30,350 nucleotides of DNA from positions 1-30,350 of the forward strand of contig CAZAZF010000018.1 in the NCBI GenBank assembly GCA_964489555.1, given 5' to 3'. The notes under the pieces are model-generated. The model searched no databases. It had not been told where the DNA came from and worked only from the letters and a program-made list of their open reading frames with translations. Below are positions 24,761 through 30,350 of this stretch, piece after piece (position 1 is the first letter of the stretch; each line of letters starts with the position of its first letter). The translations under genes and the position numbers were made by a program. This DNA comes from JAAZGD01 sp964489555. GTDB lineage: Bacteria > Bacillota > Clostridia > Peptostreptococcales > Anaerovoracaceae.

Positions 24761-25662
24761 CCCACCACCTCCTCTTTCATTTTTATAGCAGCCGCCAACG
24801 CGGCTTCGCCATATTGATTCCATCGATATTTCCTTCGGTCCAAGTGAGCAGATAGAATGGCTCTCGCCGAATGAATAATCGCGCCTCGTCCTTCCTCATC
24901 AAAATAGTTTTTCAACCAGGCTCCATTCCCCCCCTGGATTCCATACCCAGGCACCAGAAAGAAAGTGTGGGGCATCTGTTGCCGCAAACGAGCGCCTTGC
25001 TCCGGCTGAGTAGCCCCCACTACAGCACCTACGCTACTATACCCGTTTCTCCCCTTGAGATTTTCTCCCCATTGTTCTACCAGACTGCCTACGATTTCAT
25101 ATAACTTATGGTCACCACATGACAAGTCTTGAATTTCTTCTCCGGAAGGATTGCTGGTTTTTACCAGCACAAAGATGCCCTTCTTATACTTTTGGCAATT
25201 CTGTAAAAATGGAAGCATCCCATCAGTCCCAAAATATGGATTCACCGTAACCCAGTCTTCACCCCAAGAATCCACCACACCGCCGTTGACAGGGGCTCTG
25301 CCAATATGAGCCGCATAAGCTTCCGCTGTAGATAAAATATCCCCTCGTTTTATGTCTCCGATTACCAACAACCCCTTTTCCTTGGCATACTCTACCGTCT
25401 TTTGGTATACCCGAATGCCTTGCCATCCATACTGTTCATACATGGCAATTTGAATTTTGACAGCTGGCACCACCTCTTTAATATGCCGTATGATTTCTTT
25501 GTTAAAGGCAAGAATCGCTTCCAGCGTTCCCTCCAACGGATTCTCGCCCATTCCCTGATATTCTTCTACTAATTCTTTTGGAATCAAAGCAAGTGTAGTA
25601 TCCAAACCGATTAGGGTAGGATTTCTTGTTTCTTCAATCTTCTCCATCAATTGATCAATCAT
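24748..25662 (-). CDS. pyrF: Orotidine 5'-phosphate decarboxylase (long type)
   Basis: A 304-residue enzyme that decarboxylates OMP to UMP. The catalytic motif reads DIKRGDILSTAEAYAAHI, and VGATQPEQGARLRQ and FLVPGYGIQGG are present. The length and these blocks fit the longer type-2 PyrF group rather than the 230-residue form of Bacillus. ATG at 25662 has AAAGGAG 5 bases upstream and overlaps the end of pyrC by 8 bases. In the operon it is fourth, ahead of pyrK and pyrD, so gene order does not follow pathway order. Confidence 0.93.
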   Translation of the reverse strand: MIDQLMEKIEETRNPTLIGLDTTLALIPKELVEEYQGMGENPLEGTLEAILAFNKEIIRHIKEVVPAVKIQIAMYEQYGWQGIRVYQKTVEYAKEKGLLVIGDIKRGDILSTAEAYAAHIGRAPVNGGVVDSWGEDWVTVNPYFGTDGMLPFLQNCQKYKKGIFVLVKTSNPSGEEIQDLSCGDHKLYEIVGSLVEQWGENLKGRNGYSSVGAVVGATQPEQGARLRQQMPHTFFLVPGYGIQGGNGAWLKNYFDEEGRGAIIHSARAILSAHLDRRKYRWNQYGEAALAAAIKMKEEVVGCIR

Positions 25663-26932
25663 AATGACTCCTTTCCAGTAACCGCTCGTATCCATTATAG
25701 ATTGTCCTGCCCTCTACGATGGTCCATAAGATATATCCCTTTACCACCCTCCCTGCAAAGGGAGTATTCCAACTCTTCGAAAAAAATTGTCTAGGTTGAA
25801 TCACATACTCCCGGGATACATCGATGACCGTCACATCCGCCGCCCCACCAACTTTAAGGTGTCCTCTATCCAAGCCCAACACTTGTGCCGGCCCCAAAGT
25901 CATGCGATGTATCAAATCCATCAGCCCAAGCCGTTCGGATTCCACCAACTCTGTATAGCACATCGGGAATGCCGTTTCCAATCCAATGACCCCAGCGGGG
26001 CAATTCTCGTAACTTCTTTCTTTTTCCCACAGGGCGTGGGGTGCATGGTCCGTGGCAATGGCTACAATTTCTCCCGATTCCAACGCGATTGTCAGCGCTT
26101 GCTGGTCTTGTTTCCGTGCCAACGGAGGATTCATTTTCCAGTTTCCGTGCAAAGAGGCTTCCTCTTTGGAGAGAGTACAATGATGGGGTGTGGCCTCACA
26201 AGTAACACAAGTTCCTCGAGACATTTCTTTTCGTATGATTTTCAAACTTTTCTCCGTACTGATATGGCAGAAGTGTATGGGAACACCGCATCTTTTCGCC
26301 AACTGCAAATCCCGATCCACACCTAAAGCTTCGGAATCCTCATCCGACCTGGCTTCCGCATGAGAAAATATGGGAAGGCCCTGTTCCATGGCCATGATCA
26401 TGATTTTTAAGTACAAGTGATCGTCCTCTAAGCTTTTTCCGTCCTCGCTGATTGCGCAGATCCCTCTCCCCAACAATTCCTTGCAACGAGTTTCCACTCT
26501 CATGAGTTTTTTTATTTCAACCGGGTCTATTCCCTTTTGTCCCAAAGTCATTGCCGCCACCAGCAAAAGGTTTGGCCCCTCTGCTTTTTTGGCTTTCTCA
26601 TCGATAGATCTCACCATATTTTCATTATCTATCGGAGGTTCTGTATTGGGCATACAACATACGGTAGTGTATCCGCCAGCCGCGGCGGCTCGTAACCCGG
26701 AGACCACATCTTCCTTCCAAACGCCCCCCGGATCTCTAAGATGAACATGCAAATCAATCAGCCCCGGAACCACCAAAGATCCTTCCGCATTGATCCATTC
26801 CACCCCTCCAGGCCTTTCCATGGTTCCTGAAACGATTTTAGAAATCCTGCCTTCTCGAATCCAAAGGCATCCGATTTCATCTCTTCCCGATAAAGGATCC
26901 AGAATTCGTCCATTGGCTATGATTCTATCCAT
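25655..26932 (-). CDS. pyrC: Dihydroorotase (type I)
   Basis: A 425-residue zinc amidohydrolase that closes carbamoyl-aspartate to dihydroorotate. Metal ligands are in GLIDLHVHLRDPG near the N-terminus, then FSHAEA, HFCHISTEKS and the catalytic ATDHAPH. The size and DLHVHLRDPG motif are those of the class I enzymes found in Gram-positive bacteria. There are two possible ATG codons: 26941 directly abuts its GGGGG site, while 26932 has 9 bases of spacing and is chosen. Either overlaps the end of pyrI (8 or 17 bases), so translation is probably coupled. Confidence 0.94.
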   Translation of the reverse strand: MDRIIANGRILDPLSGRDEIGCLWIREGRISKIVSGTMERPGGVEWINAEGSLVVPGLIDLHVHLRDPGGVWKEDVVSGLRAAAAGGYTTVCCMPNTEPPIDNENMVRSIDEKAKKAEGPNLLLVAAMTLGQKGIDPVEIKKLMRVETRCKELLGRGICAISEDGKSLEDDHLYLKIMIMAMEQGLPIFSHAEARSDEDSEALGVDRDLQLAKRCGVPIHFCHISTEKSLKIIRKEMSRGTCVTCEATPHHCTLSKEEASLHGNWKMNPPLARKQDQQALTIALESGEIVAIATDHAPHALWEKERSYENCPAGVIGLETAFPMCYTELVESERLGLMDLIHRMTLGPAQVLGLDRGHLKVGGAADVTVIDVSREYVIQPRQFFSKSWNTPFAGRVVKGYILWTIVEGRTIYNGYERLLERSHYD

Positions 26933-27365
26933 CCAATCCATCCCCCTTCAGGATTTTTAAATCATCACAGTATTCACACCGGTAGCATCTATTTTTTCTA
27001 TCCACCAACAAAAATGTTTGCGGAATGTCTTTTTCCACTGTGGTGATACACCGTGGGTTCTTACATTGGATAGCCCCGATTACCTTTTCCGGAAGGCACA
27101 GATTTTTCTTCTCGGCCACAGTTCCTTGTCTGATATATACTACGGTAGCTCGTGGATCCAATAACCCCAATACTGTCAAGTCTACATCCATCATGTTCTC
27201 AATCTTCACGAGATCCTTCTTTCCGTACTTATTGCTATGGGCATTCATGATGAGTGCTACCGGGTAATCCACATTGCCTAGTTTTAGCAACGACAAAACC
27301 TCCAATCCCTTCCCTTTCGTTAAATGGTCAATTACGATACCATTGTTAATGCTATCTACAATCAT
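26925..27365 (-). CDS. pyrI: Aspartate carbamoyltransferase regulatory chain
   Basis: A 146-residue allosteric subunit of ATCase, which binds nucleotides in its N-terminal half and zinc at its C-terminus. The zinc ligands have exactly the E. coli PyrI spacing Cys-x4-Cys-x23-Cys-x2-Cys (CKNPRC...CEYC). The N-terminal block IDHLTKGKGLEVLSLL matches the nucleotide domain. ATG at 27365 has AAGGAGG 6 bases upstream and overlaps the end of pyrB by 14 bases. Its presence suggests feedback control by CTP/UTP of the enzyme, besides transcriptional control. Confidence 0.95.
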   Translation of the reverse strand: MIVDSINNGIVIDHLTKGKGLEVLSLLKLGNVDYPVALIMNAHSNKYGKKDLVKIENMMDVDLTVLGLLDPRATVVYIRQGTVAEKKNLCLPEKVIGAIQCKNPRCITTVEKDIPQTFLLVDRKNRCYRCEYCDDLKILKGDGLDG

Positions 27366-28329
27366 CGTGTTCCTCCTTTCTTTCCAACCCAAGCAATGCC
27401 ATGATTAAGGCCATCCGAATATACATTCCGTACTTTGCTTGTTTGAAATACAGGGCTCGTGGATCCAAGTCCACTTCTTTTGCAATTTCGTTTACTCTGG
27501 GCAAGGGATGAAGAACCACCAGTTCTTTTTTCCCTTTGCTCATTTTTTCCCGGTTCAATATATAGCTGTCCTTTAATCGAAGGTAGTCCGCCTCATTAAA
27601 AAACCTTTCTCGTTGGACACGTGTCATATACAAAATGTCCAATTGAGGAAGGTTTTCTTCCAAACTTTCTACTTCCCTGTAGGGAACACCTCGTGCCTCC
27701 AATATGTGCTTCGTAATGTACTCCGGGGTTTTCAGCTCAGGTGGAGAAATCAGTACAATTTCCACCTGTGGATAAAGGCTGATTACCTTCAATAGAGAAT
27801 GCACCGTTCGTCCAAACTTCAAATCTCCACAGACTCCCAATATGAGCCTGCCTTTTTTCTTTACCTCGCAATGAATGGTGTATAGATCCGTCAATGTTTG
27901 AGTGGGATGGTGATGTCCCCCGTCTCCTCCATTTATGAGAGGAATTTGGAGCTCTTGCCAAGCCACTTTTGCAGAACCTTCTTTGGGATGCCTCATTACC
28001 ACAATATCTGCATAACAAGAAACCGTTCTTACAGTATCTCCCAAGGTCTCTCCTTTCGCCACGGAACTGGACCCTTGTTCCGAAAACCCGATTACCTGAC
28101 CTCCCAGCCGAAGCATGGCAGCTTCGAAACTTAAACGGGTTCGAGTACTGGGCTCAAAGAACAAGGTTGCCATCAAGTAACCTTTTGCCACTTCTCCACT
28201 TCCTTGAGGATTCTTTCTTATCCGGTCTGCTAAAACAAAAAGTTCTTCCATCTCCTTAAGGTTTAAATCCGCCGGTTCAATCAAACTACGTCCTTTCAAA
28301 TCCATGTGCGCCTTTTCTTTCATTTTCAT
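27352..28329 (-). CDS. pyrB: Aspartate carbamoyltransferase catalytic chain
   Basis: A 325-residue catalytic subunit that makes carbamoyl-aspartate from carbamoyl phosphate and aspartate. Motifs are FFEPSTRTRLSFE (STRTR at 61-65), HHHPTQTLTDLYTIH and the aspartate-site HPLPRVNEI. Two starts are close: ATG at 28329 with GGGAG at 7 bases, and ATG at 28323 with AAGGGG at 6 bases. The ribosome site sits just behind an attenuator terminator, and the first codons are shared, in another frame, with a leader peptide. It is the first enzyme gene of the pyrBICFKDE operon; carAB for carbamoyl phosphate are not in it. Confidence 0.95.
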   Translation of the reverse strand: MKMKEKAHMDLKGRSLIEPADLNLKEMEELFVLADRIRKNPQGSGEVAKGYLMATLFFEPSTRTRLSFEAAMLRLGGQVIGFSEQGSSSVAKGETLGDTVRTVSCYADIVVMRHPKEGSAKVAWQELQIPLINGGDGGHHHPTQTLTDLYTIHCEVKKKGRLILGVCGDLKFGRTVHSLLKVISLYPQVEIVLISPPELKTPEYITKHILEARGVPYREVESLEENLPQLDILYMTRVQRERFFNEADYLRLKDSYILNREKMSKGKKELVVLHPLPRVNEIAKEVDLDPRALYFKQAKYGMYIRMALIMALLGLERKEEHDDCR

Positions 28330-28429
28330 CCCCTTTCTCCCATAAAAAAACTCTTCCCCGAAGGGAAGAGAAAATTCCTAATAAGATGGAAAGTTCCAGT
28401 TGGCCAACAAGTCCAGGTTGAGGTCCCAT
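28286..28429 (-). CDS. Leader peptide of the pyr operon (putative)
   Basis: A 47-codon ORF in the 5' leader of pyrB. ATG at 28429 is preceded by AAAGGAG at 5 bases, as good a site as those of the operon genes; an in-frame ATG at 28450 is an alternative. The ORF runs through the pyrimidine-rich stretch and the whole attenuator hairpin, and ends 44 bases inside pyrB in another frame. In E. coli pyrBI a 44-residue leader peptide is arranged in the same way: ribosomes close behind a paused RNA polymerase stop the terminator from forming when UTP is low. The peptide itself is unlikely to have a function. Confidence 0.65.
   Translation of the reverse strand: MGPQPGLVGQLELSILLGIFSSLRGRVFLWEKGDENERKGAHGFERT
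28344..28370 (-). terminator. pyrB: Attenuator terminator before pyrB
   Basis: Perfect 8-bp stem CTCTTCCC / GGGAAGAG with the stable TTCG tetraloop, followed by seven T, ending 15 bases before the pyrB start codon and lying between the operon promoter and its first enzyme gene. The upstream arm is itself in a U/C-rich run, where low UTP would slow polymerase. Confidence 0.9.
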
Positions 28430-28474
28430 GTTTGCTCCTTTCTTTTCCATCACGCACCTGCTCAAATCTTTGAT

Positions 28475-28503
28475 ATAGTATCATAGGTCCGTTTCCAAGT
28501 CAA
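28475..28503 (-). promoter_or_regulatory. pyrB: Promoter of the pyrBICFKDE operon
   Basis: TTGACT (28498-28503, 5 of 6) and TACTAT (28475-28480, 4 of 6) with a 17-base spacer on the minus strand. The predicted start near 28468 gives a leader of about 140 bases that holds the leader ORF and attenuator. Confidence 0.65.
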
Positions 28504-28532
28504 GGAATATCCCTGCATTTCATGCTCTACAT

Positions 28533-29846
28533 TTAATATTTCTTTACCCAAATCCTTTTGGTAAAGAGATAGGTAAAAGGGATAAGGTATAGTAGGAAGC
28601 TGTAGGGTATCGCTTCAATCCCCACCCCCAGTATCCCCAAAGGCACCGTACAAGCAATGGACCAGGGAACAATGCCGGAAAGGGTGATCACAGAATTCTC
28701 CATATCCATGGCCAGATCAAAAGAAGATCCACCTTTTTTCTCATAAACGCCTCCAAGTAGTTGGGCATTCAAAATGGTCGCTACCGTTTGATTGCAGAAG
28801 ACAGCAATGCTCAAGAAGCTAGCCACAATCTGTGTTGGAAAAAGGCCCACCAAATCCGCCAGTTTTCCAATTTTTTCCTGGGATCCTACCAGCATCCCTG
28901 TTCCATCAAAAATCCCAGAATAGGTACAGGAAATAAATACAATAATAATCACTTCAACCATGGATACCAATCCACCGCCTGCCATAACATTACCCAAGGC
29001 CTGGTTGGTGGGAGCATACCCCAGAAAGCAGGCTTTTAGTGTAAAAAGGAGGCTTTCCTTTTGTAAAAACAAAGTGTCCAGGAAGCCGATGACAATGCTT
29101 ACGGCCATAGCATGAATTACCGGTACACGGAACAAGGGCAATATCAAAATCGCCACCGCGGGCAACGCGGCACAAATCGAAAGATTATAAGAAGTGCTTA
29201 ACGCCTCAAGGATTTGAGAATCCATTTTCCCCAAAGGGTTCCGAAAAGATAAGATGGCATAAATTCCCAATGTAATCAATGTTGGTAAAATTCCGGTCAC
29301 CAACATGCGTTTCACATTGGTATAAAGGTCTGTTTGCGTTACCGCCGCCACCAAAGAAGCGCTGGAGGATGCAGGAGAACAACGATCGCCAAAGTAGGCT
29401 CCCGACATGATAACTCCCGCGGTGATAGCCGGATCTACACCACCACTTTTCGCCAAAACCATTAACAAAACACCCGCCGTTCCAGCAATTCCAAAACTGG
29501 TTCCCAGGGCAAAAGACAGAACCAATGTAATCAAAAATGTTAGAAGTAAAAACAAGGTAGGGGTAATAAGAGAAATCCCATAATATACAAAAAATGAAAT
29601 GGTACCGGCCGACCTCCAAAGGGCGGTTAGAATCCCAATAAAAATCAGGATTCGGAGCACCACAAAAGAAGTTCTTCCCCCCAAATACACCATCCGCATC
29701 AACGAAAAAAAAGAATGCCGGCGCCGGATTCCTGTCAAGACAAAGACCAACAAGCCCACCACCAGGGGCCAAGCCATAGACCAGTTTAACACCAACGCAA
29801 CAATCATAGTTCCACCGAACACGACAAATGCCAATAGTAAATCCAT
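28533..29846 (-). CDS. NhaC-family transporter, divergent
   Basis: A 437-residue polytopic membrane protein of the NhaC family, about 11 TM helices. The block FALGTSFGIAGTAGVLL followed by GAYFGDRCSPASSSASLVAA aligns with the NhaC signature, but the second half (DTTNLAPA in the antiporter at 9211) is changed to Ser/Ala residues. Na+/H+ exchange is therefore less sure; organic-acid or amino-acid exchange, as in some relatives, is possible. The ribosome site (GAAGGTG) is rather far from the ATG. It starts 37 bases after yhbY and ends about 30 bases before the pyr promoter, without a visible terminator, so some read-through into the pyr leader is possible. Confidence 0.82.
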   Translation of the reverse strand: MDLLLAFVVFGGTMIVALVLNWSMAWPLVVGLLVFVLTGIRRRHSFFSLMRMVYLGGRTSFVVLRILIFIGILTALWRSAGTISFFVYYGISLITPTLFLLLTFLITLVLSFALGTSFGIAGTAGVLLMVLAKSGGVDPAITAGVIMSGAYFGDRCSPASSSASLVAAVTQTDLYTNVKRMLVTGILPTLITLGIYAILSFRNPLGKMDSQILEALSTSYNLSICAALPAVAILILPLFRVPVIHAMAVSIVIGFLDTLFLQKESLLFTLKACFLGYAPTNQALGNVMAGGGLVSMVEVIIIVFISCTYSGIFDGTGMLVGSQEKIGKLADLVGLFPTQIVASFLSIAVFCNQTVATILNAQLLGGVYEKKGGSSFDLAMDMENSVITLSGIVPWSIACTVPLGILGVGIEAIPYSFLLYLIPFTYLFTKRIWVKKY

Positions 29847-29883
29847 TTCTGTTTGTTCACCTTCTATTCAAACACCCTTGAGC

Positions 29884-30174
29884 CTACGGTAACTGTATTG
29901 CCCTGTTTTCCTTTGACTCGCGATAAAGTATAAATTTTCGTCCAATCACCTGAACCACCTCCGCCGAAAGATTTCTGGATACTTCTTCCGCCACCTCTCC
30001 CGGTTTTCGTTCACACCCCTCCTGCAGCTTTACTTTGATTAACTCTCGTAACTCCAAGTGAGTATCCATTTCTTTTAAAATGTTTTCCGTTAGACCGCTT
30101 TTTCCCAAAAATACAATCGGATCGATTTTTTGGCCCAGCCCCTTTAGAAAACCTCTTTGTTTACTGTTGATCAT
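29884..30174 (-). CDS. yhbY: YhbY-family ribosome-associated RNA-binding protein
   Basis: A 96-residue single-domain CRM (YhbY) protein, the usual length, that binds pre-50S ribosomal particles. Marks are SKQRGFLKGLGQKI, the GxxG-like loop FLGKSGLTENILKEMD, and ELIKVKL. ATG at 30174 has AGGGAGG upstream; a GTG at 30192 is in frame but lies before that site. It follows tuf across a weak hairpin and precedes the NhaC-like gene by 37 bases. There is no room for a promoter between hairpin and start, so it probably depends on transcription from upstream. Confidence 0.92.
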   Translation of the reverse strand: MINSKQRGFLKGLGQKIDPIVFLGKSGLTENILKEMDTHLELRELIKVKLQEGCERKPGEVAEEVSRNLSAEVVQVIGRKFILYRESKENRAIQLP

Positions 30175-30197
30175 AATATCCTCCCTATTCACGTAAA

Positions 30198-30222
30198 AGA
30201 GATAGCCCTTGGGACTATCTCT
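30198..30222 (-). terminator. tuf: Weak terminator after tuf
   Basis: On the minus strand AGAGATAGTCCC / GGGCTATCTCT, 11 bp with one bulged T and a 2-base loop region, followed by only TTTTA. It begins about 40 bases after the tuf stop. The short T-run suggests partial termination with read-through into yhbY. Confidence 0.6.
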
Positions 30223-30264
30223 TGGTGAGTTTTATGTTTTGGCTAAAACAGTGGACACATCTAC

Positions 30265-30350
30265 TTATTCGATAATCTCAACAACAACACCGGAGCCTAC
30301 CGTTCTTCCACCTTCCCGGATGGCGAATCGCAATCCTTCTTCGATGGCGA
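30265..30350 (-). CDS. tuf: Elongation factor Tu, C-terminal end (partial)
   Basis: The last 28 residues of EF-Tu, cut by the right window edge. They end in the highly conserved FAIREGGRTVGSGVV block and EIIE before the TAA stop. EF-Tu brings aminoacyl-tRNA to the ribosome; only the end of domain 3 is visible, so nothing else can be judged. Confidence 0.96.
   Translation of the reverse strand, partial: AIEEGLRFAIREGGRTVGSGVVVEIIE

Noticed and set aside
28371..28474. PyrR-binding loop in the pyr leader
   Set aside because: I could not find the consensus PyrR-binding loop. The palindrome GTTGGCCAAC there is symmetric but does not fit it.

Overview
The window looks like a chromosomal segment of an anaerobic, low-to-moderate-GC Gram-positive bacterium (class Clostridia). 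The evidence is strong AGGAGG-type ribosome sites, TTGACA/TATAAT promoters, a class 1B dihydroorotate dehydrogenase with its PyrK electron-transfer subunit, a rubredoxin-like/FAD oxidoreductase and an arginine deiminase pathway. Two NhaC-family Na+/H+ antiporters, a Na+/Ca2+-type P-ATPase and trehalose synthesis would suit a salt- or alkali-exposed arginine fermenter, for example a relative of Tindallia. That placement is inference from gene content only. No IS element, phage gene, CRISPR array or tRNA was seen. Nearly all the sequence is coding.

Layout. 1-304: a strong minus-strand promoter with an A-rich upstream element fires out of the left edge, followed by the leader of a lipoprotein gene. 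305-916 (+): small lipoprotein with a PDC/Cache-like sensor domain. 1025-8918 (-): a tight operon otsAB - GH65 phosphorylase - pgmB - P-type ATPase, which combines trehalose synthesis and phosphorolytic breakdown. 9211-12083 (+): nhaC, then an AI-2E/PerM-family membrane protein, each with its own promoter. 12179-15434 (-): arcB-arcA-arcC, which converts arginine to ornithine, NH3, CO2 and ATP. 15521-18059 (-): a THUMP-domain rRNA methyltransferase and a rubredoxin-like/FAD NADH oxidoreductase. 18202-19221 (+): low-specificity L-threonine aldolase. 19275-21630 (-): two tandem membrane-anchored GH3 proteins, one with intact NagZ motifs and one catalytically degenerate. 21768-22370 (+): flavin reductase-like protein. 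22371-28329 (-): pyrB-pyrI-pyrC-pyrF-pyrK-pyrD-pyrE, almost all genes overlapping. 28533-30350 (-): a second, divergent NhaC-family transporter, yhbY and the 3' end of tuf.

The most interesting regulatory element precedes pyrB. A short leader ORF (47 codons, 28286-28429) with a good ribosome site runs through a pyrimidine-rich stretch and a textbook terminator (28344-28370), and ends inside pyrB. This matches the architecture of the E. coli pyrBI UTP-sensing attenuator, and it controls an operon that also encodes the PyrI regulatory chain. No PyrR-type binding site or pyrR gene was seen.

Other points worth a second look are the degenerate NagZ paralogue, the ATPase lacking the SERCA Asp800 equivalent in TM6, and the arcB promoter whose -35 box lies in the hairpin arm of the preceding gene's terminator. 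The same holds for the trehalose make-and-break operon. Start codons were often moved downstream of the longest possible ORF where a ribosome site decided the start. These choices are noted in each entry.
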